Shown here in pieces: positions 45,199 through 55,256 of a stretch of 59,994 nucleotides of DNA. The position numbers and the translations under genes are program-made. The DNA is taken from positions 1 to 59,994 of the forward strand of contig CAIVQA010000085.1 of the NCBI GenBank assembly GCA_903907935.1, in the 5' to 3' direction. How positions within the stretch are numbered: the stretch's first letter is position 1; each line of letters opens with the position of its first letter. The stretch is from an uncultured Francisellaceae bacterium. Lineage in GTDB: Bacteria; Pseudomonadota; Gammaproteobacteria; UBA6186; Azoamicaceae. The notes under the pieces are model-generated. The model worked only from the letters and a program-made list of their open reading frames with translations. It had not been told where the DNA came from and searched no databases.

Positions 45199-46539
45199 AT
45201 GAAAAGATCTATTGAACAAAAATTACTTGCTTGGAAAGATCAACCTGGACGCATGCCATTATTATTAAGAGGAGCTAGACAGGTTGGTAAAACATACGCT
45301 GTAACAAATTTTGGACAAAAATATTTTGCCAATATGGTTACTATTAATTTTGAATGGCAGCGAGAATATTTGGCATGCTTTAATACATTAGAACCACAAA
45401 AAATACTAAATACTATTAATGCTCTTAGTAAAAATCCAATTATAATTGGTAAAACTTTATTGTTTTTAGATGAAATTCAAGAATGTCCACAAGCCATTAT
45501 GGCTTTGCGTTATTTTAAAGAACAAATGCCAGATCTGCATATAATAGGGGCTGGTTCTTTATTGGAATTTGTTTTAAATCAAAAAAATTTTCGTATGCCA
45601 GTTGGAAGAGTACAATTTCTTTATTTAAGACCATTAACTTTTTCCGAATATCTGGAAGCTGTAGGTCATATAAATTTAAATGAATATCTTGCTCAAATAA
45701 AAATAGATCAAGAAATTGATTTGGTAATTCATGAGAAATTAATAAATTTATTGCGAGAATATTTTATTATTGGAGGTATGCCGGGGGTTGTAGCTCATTA
45801 TGTTAAGCATGGTAATTTATTTGAATGTCAAATGCTTCAAATGGCTTTATTAAATACTTATAGGAATGATTTTGGTAAGTATGCATCTATTGTTAAACAT
45901 AAATATCTTCAGGGAATTTTCGATAAGATGCCATCTATAATTGGGCAACATTTTCGATATTCTAAAATTGATCCTCATATGCAATCTAGGGATTTGAAAC
46001 CAGCATTAGAAAATTTAATAGATGCTGGTATTGTATATAAAATTCATCGTACTAATGCATCTGGGTTGCCGTTAAATGCAGAATTAAATGAAAAATTTTT
46101 TAAAGTATTATTTTTAGATATTGGTTTAGTAAAAGCTAGTAGTTTACTTGATATAGAGTTAATGTTAAATAAAGATTTAATGTTAATTAATCAAGGTTCA
46201 TTGGTAGAACAGTTTGTTGGACAAGAACTATTAGCACATGGACCAGCTTATTTTCAAAATCAACTTTTTTATTGGGATAATGAAAAAATAGGCAGTATGG
46301 CAGAAGTAGATTATGTTTTACAAATTAAAGATCTAATTGTACCTATTGAAGTTAAGTCTGGTAAAACAGGTAGATTGCGTTCTATGCAAATTTTTATGCA
46401 AGAAAAAAAGTCTAATATTGGAATTCGTTTATCTTGTAGGCCTTTAGAAATTAATAGAACCAATAAATTGATTATATCTATACCATTATACATGGTTGGT
46501 GAATTGCAACGATTATGTACATCTGCTACATGTGTATGA
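45199..46539 (+). CDS. ATP-binding protein, AAA_14 / DUF4143 family
   Basis: 446 residues. Walker A RGARQVGKT (residues 24-32), Walker B LLFLDEIQE (about 93-101), sensor GAGSLLEF, R-rich VGRVQFLYLRPLTFSEYL, a DUF4143 segment and a C-terminal nuclease-like block, EVDYVLQIKDLIVPIEVKSG. Same superfamily as the gene at 9.2 kb but a different branch, and closely related to the relic just upstream. Role unknown. A terminator follows. Confidence 0.87.
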   Translation: MKRSIEQKLLAWKDQPGRMPLLLRGARQVGKTYAVTNFGQKYFANMVTINFEWQREYLACFNTLEPQKILNTINALSKNPIIIGKTLLFLDEIQECPQAIMALRYFKEQMPDLHIIGAGSLLEFVLNQKNFRMPVGRVQFLYLRPLTFSEYLEAVGHINLNEYLAQIKIDQEIDLVIHEKLINLLREYFIIGGMPGVVAHYVKHGNLFECQMLQMALLNTYRNDFGKYASIVKHKYLQGIFDKMPSIIGQHFRYSKIDPHMQSRDLKPALENLIDAGIVYKIHRTNASGLPLNAELNEKFFKVLFLDIGLVKASSLLDIELMLNKDLMLINQGSLVEQFVGQELLAHGPAYFQNQLFYWDNEKIGSMAEVDYVLQIKDLIVPIEVKSGKTGRLRSMQIFMQEKKSNIGIRLSCRPLEINRTNKLIISIPLYMVGELQRLCTSATCV

Positions 46540-46555
46540 TAATATCACCACGAAA

Positions 46556-46588
46556 GTGGGAACATGCGTACGCATTCCCACGGTTTTT
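46556..46588 (+). terminator. rho-independent terminator after the ATPase gene
   Basis: GTGGGAACATGCGT pairs with ACGCATTCCCAC (one bulge), followed by GGTTTTT. It separates the accessory region from the tRNA-thrS operon. Confidence 0.55.
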
Positions 46589-46619
46589 CGTATTAGAAAG
46601 TTTTATTTAAAATTTAATT

Positions 46620-46692
46620 AGGCGCGTAGCTCAGTGGTTAGAGCATCACCTTGACATGGTGGTGGTCGGTGGTTCGATTCCACTCGTGCCTA
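46620..46692 (+). tRNA. tRNA-Val (anticodon GAC)
   Basis: 73 nt cloverleaf. Acceptor AGGCGCG pairs with CGTGCCT, D stem GCTC/GAGC, anticodon stem TCACC/GGTGG with loop TTGACAT (anticodon GAC), T stem GGTGG/CCACT with loop TTCGATT. Discriminator A. The 3' CCA is not encoded. It is 24 bp upstream of thrS. Confidence 0.95.
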
Positions 46693-46716
46693 TTTTTTAT
46701 AAAGGGTTAGAGCCGG

Positions 46717-48441
46717 ATGGATGTAAAAGAACAACAAGATTTAGAGGTAATGAGGCATTCTTGCGCTCATTTATTAGCTCAGGCCGTAAAACAACTATAT
46801 CCCAAAGCACAAATTACCATTGGTCCATCAATAGAAAATGGATTTTATTACGATATTTCTTATGCCGATAAATTTACCAATACAGATTTAGTAGCTATAG
46901 AAGAACGTATGCACAAATTAGTAGCTACTAATTTACCAATAATTAAAAAGATATTATCTAGAGACGAAGCAATTAAGCTGTTTAGCGATTTAGGGGAATA
47001 TTACAAAGTTGAAATTATTAAGGCTATTCCGGCTGGGGAACAGTTATCTTGTTATCAACAAGGGGATTTTATTGATTTATGCCGTGGCCCCCATGTTCCT
47101 TCTACAGGGCATATTAAAGCTTTTAAGTTAATGAACTTGGCCGGTGCCTACTGGCGTGGCGACGCTAAAAATGAAATGCTTCAACGGATTTATGGTACCT
47201 GTTGGCCTAGCAAAAAAGAATTAGATAATTATTTATATAAATTAGAAGAAGCAGAAAAACGCGATCATCGTAAATTAGCCAAAAAATATGATCTATTCCA
47301 CTTGCAAGAAGAAGCACCTGGCATGGTATTTTGGCATCCAAAAGGTTGGGTAATTTTTCAAATTATCGAAAATTACATAAGAAATAAAATTAAAGATAAT
47401 TATCAAGAAGTACGTACTCCACAAATTATCGATCGTAGTTTATGGGAAAAATCTGGTCATTGGGGTAAGTTTAAAGAAAATATGTTTACTATAGAAACCG
47501 ATGAATATAATTTTGCTATAAAATCGATGAATTGTCCTGGGCATATTCAAATTTTTAATCAAGGAATTAAAAGTTATCGGGATCTACCACTTAGATTAGC
47601 AGAGTTTGGATGTTGTCATAGAAATGAACCATCTGGAGCTTTGCATGGGGCAATGCGATTACGTGGTTTTACTCAAGATGATGCTCATATATTTTGTACC
47701 GAAGATCAAATTAGAACCGAAGCTGCTAAGTTTGTTGATTTATTATTTGCAGTTTATAAAGATTTTGGATTCGAAAATATCATAATTAAATTAGCAACCA
47801 GACCAGAAAAACGAGTTGGTAGCGATGAAATTTGGGATAAAGCCGAAACTTATTTACGTCAAACGTTAAAAGAAAAACAATTAAAATACGAAGAAAATCC
47901 AGGTGAGGGGGCATTTTATGGGCCAAAATTAGAATTTTCTTTGTTAGATTGTTTAGATCGAGTTTGGCAATGTGGTACTTTGCAGATTGATTTTTCTATG
48001 CCTATGGCATTGGGAGCAGAGTATGTAGATGAGCATAGTAATAGGAAAGTGCCAGTTATGTTGCATAGGGCAGTTTTAGGGTCATTAGAAAGGTTTATAG
48101 CTATATTATTAGAAAATACGGCTGGCAACTTACCAAGTTGGTTAGCTCCCATTCAGGTTGTGGTAATGAATATAACCGATCTCCAACAGGAAACTGTACA
48201 AAATATTACTAAGCAACTAGTTAATTTAGGCTATAGAGCTAAAGAAGACTTGAGAAATGAAAAAATAGGGTTTAAAATTCGCGAACATGCCATGCAAAGG
48301 GTTCCTTTTATGTTAATAATTGGGAACAAGGAAGTTGAAACTGGCCAAGTGGCCGTACGCACTAGGGATGGGGAAGATTTAGGTAGCATGTTGTTGTCAG
48401 ATTTTATTGATAGATTACAAAAAGATAGTTGTTTAAAATAG
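46717..48441 (+). CDS. thrS: threonyl-tRNA synthetase lacking the N-terminal TGS domain
   Basis: 574 residues against about 640 in E. coli. The protein starts at the sequence equivalent to E. coli residue ~65 ([20 protein letters not shown]), so the TGS domain is missing and could not lie upstream because a tRNA gene is there. The editing domain ([17 protein letters not shown]) and the class II core (motif 2 [11 protein letters not shown], motif 3 [10 protein letters not shown], zinc-site Cys in SMNCPGHI) are intact, as is the anticodon-binding end. It leads the thrS-infC-rpmI-rplT-pheST-ihfA block. Confidence 0.95.
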   Translation: MDVKEQQDLEVMRHSCAHLLAQAVKQLYPKAQITIGPSIENGFYYDISYADKFTNTDLVAIEERMHKLVATNLPIIKKILSRDEAIKLFSDLGEYYKVEIIKAIPAGEQLSCYQQGDFIDLCRGPHVPSTGHIKAFKLMNLAGAYWRGDAKNEMLQRIYGTCWPSKKELDNYLYKLEEAEKRDHRKLAKKYDLFHLQEEAPGMVFWHPKGWVIFQIIENYIRNKIKDNYQEVRTPQIIDRSLWEKSGHWGKFKENMFTIETDEYNFAIKSMNCPGHIQIFNQGIKSYRDLPLRLAEFGCCHRNEPSGALHGAMRLRGFTQDDAHIFCTEDQIRTEAAKFVDLLFAVYKDFGFENIIIKLATRPEKRVGSDEIWDKAETYLRQTLKEKQLKYEENPGEGAFYGPKLEFSLLDCLDRVWQCGTLQIDFSMPMALGAEYVDEHSNRKVPVMLHRAVLGSLERFIAILLENTAGNLPSWLAPIQVVVMNITDLQQETVQNITKQLVNLGYRAKEDLRNEKIGFKIREHAMQRVPFMLIIGNKEVETGQVAVRTRDGEDLGSMLLSDFIDRLQKDSCLK

Positions 48442-48469
48442 TTTGAGTAAAGTATTATTTTTTTATTTT

Positions 48470-48485
48470 GGGAGGAAAAATTATT
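48470..48485 (+). promoter_or_regulatory. infC ribosome binding site and AUU start
   Basis: GGGAGG at 48470-48475 is followed by two ATT codons (48480 and 48483). A TTG at 48468 is in frame, but then the Shine-Dalgarno would be inside the coding sequence. ATT 48483, seven to eight bases after GGAGG and followed by AAG, matches the E. coli AUU-AAA start. Confidence 0.75.
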
Positions 48486-49007
48486 AAGTCAAATAAAGAA
48501 GGTAGGAATCGTATTAATGAACAAATTAGAGTATTACAAGTACGATTGATCGATCAAAACGGTAAACAACTAGGTGTAATAGGTATAAGAGAAGCACAAC
48601 AAGCAGCTAGTGAAGCAAATTTAGATTTAGTAGAAATACAACCCAATACTGATCCTCCAGTAGTTAGAATTATGGATTACGGTAAATTTTTATTTAAACA
48701 AAGTAAAGATCGAGCTAGTGCTAAAAAGAAACAAAAGAAAGTTAAAATTAAGGAAATAAAGTTTAGAATTAGTACCGATGATAATGATTACGGAATTAAG
48801 TTGCAGAGTATCCGTAAGTTTTTAGCTGAAGGCGATAAAGTTAAGGTAATTGTTTGGTTTAGAGGTAGAGAAATATCGCATCATGAGTTAGGATTAGAGT
48901 TATTAATTAAGATTAGAGAGGAATTGACTGATGTTAGTAAAGTTGATCAATTTCCAGAAAGATTAGAAGGTAAGCAGATGGTTATGGTGCTTTCCTCTAA
49001 AAAGTAA
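48483..49007 (+). CDS. infC: translation initiation factor IF-3
   Basis: 174 residues from ATT 48483 (MKSNKEGRNRINEQIR, matching the E. coli N-terminus MKGGKR...). The N domain has LVEIQPNTDPPVVRIMDYGK; the C domain has IKEIKFRISTDDNDYGIKL and VIVWFRGREISHHELG. The AUU start is known to let IF-3 repress its own translation by rejecting non-standard starts, so that control is probably kept here. The rpmI and rplT genes follow closely. Confidence 0.96.
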   Translation: MKSNKEGRNRINEQIRVLQVRLIDQNGKQLGVIGIREAQQAASEANLDLVEIQPNTDPPVVRIMDYGKFLFKQSKDRASAKKKQKKVKIKEIKFRISTDDNDYGIKLQSIRKFLAEGDKVKVIVWFRGREISHHELGLELLIKIREELTDVSKVDQFPERLEGKQMVMVLSSKK

Positions 49008-49022
49008 ATAGGAGTATGTTTG

Positions 49023-49217
49023 ATGTCAAAAATTAAAAGTCATAGTGGTGCCAAAAAAAGGTTTAAAAAAACCGGCTCTGGTAATTATAAACATAGAAAA
49101 GCAAATGCTTATCATATACTTACTAAAAAAACTGCCAAAAGAAAACAGCAGTTAAGAGGATTAGGAATGGTTAAAGTTTGCGATAAATCTAGAGTAGATC
49201 AAATGTTGCCAACATAA
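49023..49217 (+). CDS. rpmI: 50S ribosomal protein L35
   Basis: 64 residues. Basic protein of the large subunit: KIKSHSGAKKRFKKTGSGNY near the N-terminus and KTAKRKQQLRGL are diagnostic. ATG 49023 has AGGAG nine bases upstream; the TTG just before is not needed. It lies between infC and rplT, the standard order. Confidence 0.97.
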   Translation: MSKIKSHSGAKKRFKKTGSGNYKHRKANAYHILTKKTAKRKQQLRGLGMVKVCDKSRVDQMLPT

Positions 49218-49258
49218 TTTATGGTTACAGTAATATAAAGTAATTTTGAGGGGGTATA

Positions 49259-49618
49259 ATGGCTAGAGTAAAACGTGGAGTAATGGCAAGGAAGAGGCAT
49301 AAAAAAGTTTTAAAAGCAGCTAAAGGTTATTATGGTGCTAGAAGTAAAGTATTTAGAGTAGCTAAGCAAGCCGTTATTAAGGCTGCCCAATATGCTTATA
49401 TTGGTAGAAAACAACGTAAAAGACAATTTAGAGGTTTGTGGATTGCTAGAATTAATGCTGCAGCTAGGTTATATGGATTATCTTATAGTAATTTTATAAA
49501 CGGATTAAAAAAAGCTAACATTCAGGTTGATAGAAAAATTTTAGCAGATCTAGCAGTTTTAGATGTTAATGCTTTTGGTCAGTTAGCGGAAAAAGTAAAG
49601 CCTAATTGTTTACATTAA
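49259..49618 (+). CDS. rplT: 50S ribosomal protein L20
   Basis: 119 residues, normal length. [47 protein letters not shown] and [11 protein letters not shown] are all canonical. GAGGGGG precedes the ATG. L20 assembles early and represses its own operon in E. coli; no leader pseudoknot was identified here. Confidence 0.98.
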   Translation: MARVKRGVMARKRHKKVLKAAKGYYGARSKVFRVAKQAVIKAAQYAYIGRKQRKRQFRGLWIARINAAARLYGLSYSNFINGLKKANIQVDRKILADLAVLDVNAFGQLAEKVKPNCLH

Positions 49619-49628
49619 TGCAACCATC

Positions 49629-50654
49629 ATGCGCCCAATACAACAACAAGTTGAGATAATAATAGCTGATGCTTTACTTGAAATTGGTAAGGTAGATAAT
49701 GAACAACAATTAGAAAAGTTGCGGGTAGATCTTCTAGGTAAAAAAGGTAAATTAACAGGGTTTTTAAAACAACTTGGGGAATTACCGGCAGACGAAAGAC
49801 GTCAATTAGGTGAGTTATTAAATAATTCTAAAATGGAAGTTCAAGAAAGGATAGCTGAACAAAAGCAGTTATTATTAAACAAAGAATTAACTTATAAACT
49901 AACCAGAGGTATTGATGTTAGTTTGCCTGCATGTGGTATGGAGCATGGTAGTATCCATCCGATAACTAGTACTTTAGAATCTCTATGTAGATTATTTGAG
50001 CAATTAGGTTTTGACATTATTGAAGGTCCAGAGATTGAAGACGAATATCATAACTTTGAAGCCTTAAATATTCCATTTCATCATCCAGCTAGAGCGATGC
50101 ATGATACTTTTTATTTTTCTGATGGTAAGTTACTTAGAACTCATACCTCAAATGTACAAATAAGAGTTATGGAGAATAATAGACCGCCATTTAGATTAAT
50201 TTCTATGGGTAAAGTTTATCGTTGTGATTCAGATCTTACTCATACCCCGATGTTCCATCAAATGGAAGGTTTATTGGTAGATTCTCAAGTAAATTTTGGG
50301 CATTTAAGTGGGATCCTTACAGAATTTTTACGTAGTTTTTTTGATCAAAAAAACTTAAAAGTTCGGTTTCGGCCATCATACTTTCCATTCACTGAACCAT
50401 CTGCAGAAGTCGATATACAATGTGTTAATTGTAATGGCGCAGGTTGTAAAGTTTGTAAAAATACAGGTTGGTTAGAAGTATTAGGTTGCGGCATGGTACA
50501 TCCAGAAGTTTTAAAAAATTGCCATGTGGATCCTGAACTGTATACTGGGTGGGCATTTGGATTAGGTGTAGATCGGTTAGCAATGTTACGTTATGGAATT
50601 AACGATTTAAGATTAATGTTTGAAAACGATTTGCGATTTTTGCAGCAGTTTTAA
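49629..50654 (+). CDS. pheS: phenylalanyl-tRNA synthetase alpha subunit
   Basis: 341 residues. N-terminal coiled coil, then the class II core: [33 protein letters not shown] and motif 3 [15 protein letters not shown] Cys cluster [17 protein letters not shown], found in many bacterial PheS proteins but not in E. coli, probably binds zinc. It begins 10 bases after rplT and is followed by pheT after 32 bases. Confidence 0.97.
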   Translation: MRPIQQQVEIIIADALLEIGKVDNEQQLEKLRVDLLGKKGKLTGFLKQLGELPADERRQLGELLNNSKMEVQERIAEQKQLLLNKELTYKLTRGIDVSLPACGMEHGSIHPITSTLESLCRLFEQLGFDIIEGPEIEDEYHNFEALNIPFHHPARAMHDTFYFSDGKLLRTHTSNVQIRVMENNRPPFRLISMGKVYRCDSDLTHTPMFHQMEGLLVDSQVNFGHLSGILTEFLRSFFDQKNLKVRFRPSYFPFTEPSAEVDIQCVNCNGAGCKVCKNTGWLEVLGCGMVHPEVLKNCHVDPELYTGWAFGLGVDRLAMLRYGINDLRLMFENDLRFLQQF

Positions 50655-50686
50655 CAAAGCGCGATTAGTATAATTGGGAATTTATA

Positions 50687-52768
50687 ATGAGATTTTCTCT
50701 TAAATATTTATTAAAATTTATAGAGCATTTGCCATACGATGTATCGCGAATTAGTGAACAATTTATAAATTTAGGATTAGAATTAGAAAGTTGTGTTGAA
50801 GAAGCGGAAGATAGTATTTTAGAAGTGGCAGTTGCTCCTAATCGTGCTGATCTATTAGGTATAATAGGTATTGCTAGAGAATTAGCATTAATTAATAATA
50901 CTCGTTTAAAATTACCAGAACTTAATGATGATATGGCGACAGTCGTCCTTGATCAAAACACGAATGTTTCAATTGCAAAAATTGATGTAAAAGTAATCGA
51001 ACCAGAATCTTGTCCAAAATATTTAACTAGGGTAATACATAATATCGACCCTAATAAAAGTACTCCAATTTGGATGCAACAAGTATTACATAATGCTGGG
51101 ATTAATTTGGTTTCATCAGTAGTTGATATAACCAATTATGTAATGTTGGAATTAGGACAACCATTACATGCTTTTGATTTATCTAAAGTGAGTGATGGAA
51201 TAACAGTTAGGAAAGCTAAAGTTAACGAAGAATTAATATTACTTAATAACAGTAAAATTAATTTAACTACAGAAGATTTAATTATTGCAAATAACCAAGA
51301 ACCATTAGCTATAGCTGGAATAATGGGTGGGTTACATTCTGGGATTACTAATAATACTAAAAATATTGTATTAGAGTGTGCATATTTTGAGCCGATAGGC
51401 ATTCGTATGACAGCACAGCGGCATAATTTAATTAGTGATTCTGCTCATAGATTTATGAGGAATATCGATTATGATTTGCAGCATATAGCAATGCTACGTG
51501 TTAGTGATTTATTAAAAGAAATAAATGGCGGTCAATTTGGTCCAATTATTTCTGTTGTTAATGAGCAATTTTTGCCTAAAAAAACTGTTATTAGTTTAAA
51601 CAGAGAAAAAATTAAAACAGTCTTAGGAATGTATTTTTCTGATCAAAAAATTATTGCTATTTTGCATGGTTTAAAGATGGATGTAGTTAAAAATAGTGAT
51701 ATTGGCTGGAATGTTACTGTGCCATCATGGCGACAAGACTTAAAAATACCAGAAGATTTAATTGAAGAAATTGCTAGGTTTTTGGGGTACAACAATATTA
51801 CTCAACAAATAATTTCTTTACCATTAAAAATTAAACCATTGGCTAAATCTTTAAATTTTAGCAAAGAATTAACATATAAACATTGTTTAGTAGATCGTGG
51901 ATATAGTGAAGTAATAACTTATAGTTTTATAGATCCAGAATTAGCTAGCTTATTTGAGAAAGTAGAGAATTTTTATAAATTAAAAAATCCTATATCCCAA
52001 AATATGAGTGTAATGAGATCTGGTTTATGGCCAGGGTTAATTGCTGCATTACTACACAATCAAAATCGGCAACAAACAAGAGTGCGATTATTTGAACTAG
52101 GAACAGTATTCATACTTGATTCAAAAACTAAAATAGTAGAACAAAAGAAAAAATTAGCAGGTATAGTAAGCGGAAAATTATTAACAGAAAATTGGCAACA
52201 TTTAGATAGAGATGTTGATTTTTTTGCATTAAAAAGCGATGTAGAAGCAGTATTAAGGCATAACAAACCTAATGCAGTTATAAAATTTACTCCTGTAATA
52301 GAAAATAAAACATTACATAGTTTACAAGCTGCTAATATATTTTTAGATGGAGTAATGGTTGGTAATATAGGGGCATTGCACCCTAAGTTAATTAAAACTT
52401 TATCATTAATGGAACCAACATTAGTATTTGAGTTAGATTTAACTATAATTTCTGATTTAAAATTACCAAGATTTATAGAAATTTCAAAATTCCCATTCAT
52501 TCGTCGAGATTTTTCTATTACTGTTGATATTGCTATTACTTGTGAAGAAATTCACCAAGTAGTTCAAAATAGTTGTGGTGAACTCTTAAAGAAAATTATC
52601 TTTTTTGATTTATATAGTTCCAATAAATTATCTGATAATCAAAAAAGTATAGCCTTTGGAGTAATTTTACAACATAAAGAACGTACATTGGAAGAACTTG
52701 ACATTCATAATCTAGAAACCAATATACTTTTAGGTTTTAAAAAAATAGGAGCTACTTTAAGGGCTTAA
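50687..52768 (+). CDS. pheT: phenylalanyl-tRNA synthetase beta subunit lacking the EMAP-like tRNA-binding domain
   Basis: 693 residues against ~795 in E. coli. The first ~40 residues (MRFSLKYLLKFI...GLELESCVEE) run straight into DSILEVAVAPNRADLLGIIG, which in E. coli is about 150 residues from the start. The OB-fold tRNA-binding domain normally between them is therefore deleted. B3/B4 editing (VVDITNYVMLELGQPLHAFD), B5 and the C-terminal FDX-ACB domain (SKFPFIRRDFSITVD) remain. The next gene, ihfA, starts two bases after the stop. Confidence 0.95.
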   Translation: MRFSLKYLLKFIEHLPYDVSRISEQFINLGLELESCVEEAEDSILEVAVAPNRADLLGIIGIARELALINNTRLKLPELNDDMATVVLDQNTNVSIAKIDVKVIEPESCPKYLTRVIHNIDPNKSTPIWMQQVLHNAGINLVSSVVDITNYVMLELGQPLHAFDLSKVSDGITVRKAKVNEELILLNNSKINLTTEDLIIANNQEPLAIAGIMGGLHSGITNNTKNIVLECAYFEPIGIRMTAQRHNLISDSAHRFMRNIDYDLQHIAMLRVSDLLKEINGGQFGPIISVVNEQFLPKKTVISLNREKIKTVLGMYFSDQKIIAILHGLKMDVVKNSDIGWNVTVPSWRQDLKIPEDLIEEIARFLGYNNITQQIISLPLKIKPLAKSLNFSKELTYKHCLVDRGYSEVITYSFIDPELASLFEKVENFYKLKNPISQNMSVMRSGLWPGLIAALLHNQNRQQTRVRLFELGTVFILDSKTKIVEQKKKLAGIVSGKLLTENWQHLDRDVDFFALKSDVEAVLRHNKPNAVIKFTPVIENKTLHSLQAANIFLDGVMVGNIGALHPKLIKTLSLMEPTLVFELDLTIISDLKLPRFIEISKFPFIRRDFSITVDIAITCEEIHQVVQNSCGELLKKIIFFDLYSSNKLSDNQKSIAFGVILQHKERTLEELDIHNLETNILLGFKKIGATLRA

Positions 52769-52769
52769 A

Positions 52770-53078
52770 ATGACTATACATAAATCATTAACAAAATTAG
52801 AAATTACTGAAAGCATTGTTAAGTGCAGTGGCTTAAAAAAAGAACAAGCATTAAATCTTATAAATTCTATGTTGGAGGAAATTTCTAATTTATTAGAAAA
52901 GAATATCAATATAAAGCTTAGTAATTTTGGGCAGTTAAAAGTCAAATTTAAAAAAGAACGTTATGGTCGTAATCCTAAAACTAAAGAAAGTGCTGTTATT
53001 AGTGCACGTAAAGTTGTAGTATTCAGGGCTAATAAAACATTAAAGAAAAAAATAAATTCTAATTTGGTTGGAGGATAA
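52770..53078 (+). CDS. ihfA: integration host factor alpha subunit
   Basis: 102 residues. DNA-bending protein of the HU/IHF family. SNFGQLKVKFKKER, GRNPKTKES (with the intercalating Pro) and ARKVVVFRA are diagnostic, and the position directly after pheT is the conserved place of ihfA. The N-terminus is a few residues longer than in E. coli (MTIHKSLTKLEITE). The partner ihfB is not in the window. Confidence 0.93.
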   Translation: MTIHKSLTKLEITESIVKCSGLKKEQALNLINSMLEEISNLLEKNINIKLSNFGQLKVKFKKERYGRNPKTKESAVISARKVVVFRANKTLKKKINSNLVGG

Positions 53079-53080
53079 TT

Positions 53081-54364
53081 GTGGGTAAAACTTTGCTGGA
53101 TACTAAATCAAAAAATCGCTCCAACTTATTATATAGTTCTTTATTTGTATGTGTATTAGGTACAATATTTTATTGTTACGAGTATTATTTGCGAGTAGTT
53201 CCAAGTGTATTACGTCCGGAACTTAAATTAGCCTATAACATTAGCGAGGCTGGTTTTGGGTTTTTAGCAGCATTGTACTACTGGGCTTATGTACCATTAC
53301 AAGTGCCGGCTGGTCTTATTATGGATTTTTTGGGGCCACGTAAAGTGTTAACGATGGCTTGTTTAATGTGTTCTTTAGGTACTTATTTTTTTGTTGGAGA
53401 TAATTTATTAATTGCACAAATTGGTAGGTTTTTAGTTGGATTTGGTTCGGCATTTGCTTATGTTGGGGTTTTAAAGTTAAGCAATATGTGGTTACCAAGA
53501 AAATTTTTTGCTTTTATGGCTGGGTTTTGTTCAACATTAGGGATGTTGGGAGCTATAAGTGGGCAAGTAGTTGTTGGTCGTTCTACCGTAATGATTGGGT
53601 GGCAAGCAACTCTATATTTTTCTGCTGTAGTTGGAGTGTTTTTGGCGTTGGTATTATGGTTGTTTGTTAAGGAGCATAATTTATTAAATTTAACAAAATT
53701 AGAATCATCAGAAAAAAATAATAGTTTATGGCGAGAATTAATAGAAATTATGAAATTACCAGATTTGTGGTTAAATGGTATTATAGGTTGTTTAATGTTT
53801 GCAGCCCTAAGTGTTTTTGCAGAAACTTGGGCAGTATCTTTTTTAATATCTAGTGGCCTTCAAGAAGATCTAGCAGCCTTTAGTTCTTCAATGGTTTTTT
53901 TAGGTTTTGGTATTGGTGCTCCAATTTGGGGAATATGTTCGGATGTAATAGTTAGTCGTAAAATTCCTTTAATTGTTGGATGTATAATTTCTGCAATATT
54001 AATCATTATGATTTTATATGTACCAATGGAACCATTTATAGTTAACATGTGTATGTTTTTATTTGGGTTGTTTGTTAGTGCAGAAGTTTTAATTTTTGCA
54101 GCAATTAATGATCTCTGCCATAAGAGTATTAGTGCCACTGCAGTTGGTTTTGTTAATATGTTAGTAATGGTAGGTGGTTTATTGTTACAACCAAGTGTTG
54201 GTTTAATGTTAGATTATTTAGCTTTTACCTTTAATTATAATGAATTAACTAGCTTTAAATATGCTCTGGTAATTTTACCAATAGGGTTAATTTTTTCGGC
54301 AATATTAAGTATATTCTTAAAAAATGGTATAAAGCTTTCCCATGACGATTTGCTTGGAGGCTAA
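53081..54364 (+). CDS. MFS transporter
   Basis: 427 residues with about twelve transmembrane segments. Start GTG 53081 with GGAGG upstream. Typical MFS loop GLIMDFLGPRKVLT between TM2 and TM3; YYLRVVPSVLRPEL after TM1 resembles a large group of MFS proteins in Legionella and Coxiella whose substrates are mostly unknown. It overlaps the next gene by 23 bases and follows ihfA directly, so it may be read through from the translation operon. Confidence 0.88.
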   Translation: MGKTLLDTKSKNRSNLLYSSLFVCVLGTIFYCYEYYLRVVPSVLRPELKLAYNISEAGFGFLAALYYWAYVPLQVPAGLIMDFLGPRKVLTMACLMCSLGTYFFVGDNLLIAQIGRFLVGFGSAFAYVGVLKLSNMWLPRKFFAFMAGFCSTLGMLGAISGQVVVGRSTVMIGWQATLYFSAVVGVFLALVLWLFVKEHNLLNLTKLESSEKNNSLWRELIEIMKLPDLWLNGIIGCLMFAALSVFAETWAVSFLISSGLQEDLAAFSSSMVFLGFGIGAPIWGICSDVIVSRKIPLIVGCIISAILIIMILYVPMEPFIVNMCMFLFGLFVSAEVLIFAAINDLCHKSISATAVGFVNMLVMVGGLLLQPSVGLMLDYLAFTFNYNELTSFKYALVILPIGLIFSAILSIFLKNGIKLSHDDLLGG

Positions 54365-55256
54365 TATTGTTGGCATTTTACATAAAATGCAAGTTTCTTT
54401 ACCACCTACAGGAACTATTCCTGAATATTATTTAGTATTGGATCATAAACCTCAAATTTTACTTAATACAATAATTGGCAAAGTAGTTTCTTTAGAATTT
54501 TCTGGAGTTATAAAATGTATTTATTGTCAGAGAAAAACTAAGAATAGTTATAGCCAGGGATATTGTTATGTATGTGCACAAAAATTAGCTAGATGCGATC
54601 TTTGTATAGTAAATCCTAAAAATTGTCGCTACCATCTTGGTACGTGTAGGGAGCCAGAATGGGGAGAAGAACATTGTTTTACCTCGCATATAGTTTATTT
54701 AGCGAATAGTTCTGGAATTAAAGTGGGAATTGCAAGAAAAAGTAATTTACCTACTAGATGGATAGATCAAGGGGCCATTCAAGGGTTAGCAATAATTAGT
54801 ACCAAATCTAGATATCAGGCAGGGTTAATTGAAGCGGTTTTAGCAAAAAAGATTTCAGATAAAACTGCTTGGCGTAAAATGCTGGCATTTGATGTAAAAC
54901 CAATAGATTTAATAGCGGCTAGCTTTCAGTTATTAAATGATTGCAGAAGAGAAATACAAGAAATTAAAGATCAATTTTCTAACGATTCTATAGAAATTTT
55001 AGCTAATTTAAGTTCAAAAGATGTTGTTTCAATTCAATATCCTATAGATCCTAAGTTTTATGAAGAGCTACAGCAATCCAATTCTAAAGTAAATGTAACT
55101 AGTCTGAATATTTCTAAAATTATTCAAAGTTCAAAAATTATTTCTGATCAATTATTAGCAATTAAAGGTCAATATTTAATTTTTTCGAAAGGAGTTATTA
55201 ATATCCGCAATTTAACTGGGTATGAGATAATTTTTAATTATCCGTTAGGGTGTTAA
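54342..55256 (+). CDS. DUF2797 family protein
   Basis: 304 residues matching DUF2797: a four-Cys cluster (CIYCQRKT...CYVC), CDLCIVNPKNCRYHLGTCRE, EWGEEHCF and SGIKVGIARKSNLPTRWIDQ. The cluster probably binds a metal; function is unknown. The frame starts at ATG 54342 inside the MFS gene; ATG 54387 is an alternative. Its 3' end overlaps the 3' end of the rpoS reading frame by 23 bases on the other strand. Confidence 0.85.
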   Translation: MTICLEANIVGILHKMQVSLPPTGTIPEYYLVLDHKPQILLNTIIGKVVSLEFSGVIKCIYCQRKTKNSYSQGYCYVCAQKLARCDLCIVNPKNCRYHLGTCREPEWGEEHCFTSHIVYLANSSGIKVGIARKSNLPTRWIDQGAIQGLAIISTKSRYQAGLIEAVLAKKISDKTAWRKMLAFDVKPIDLIAASFQLLNDCRREIQEIKDQFSNDSIEILANLSSKDVVSIQYPIDPKFYEELQQSNSKVNVTSLNISKIIQSSKIISDQLLAIKGQYLIFSKGVINIRNLTGYEIIFNYPLGC

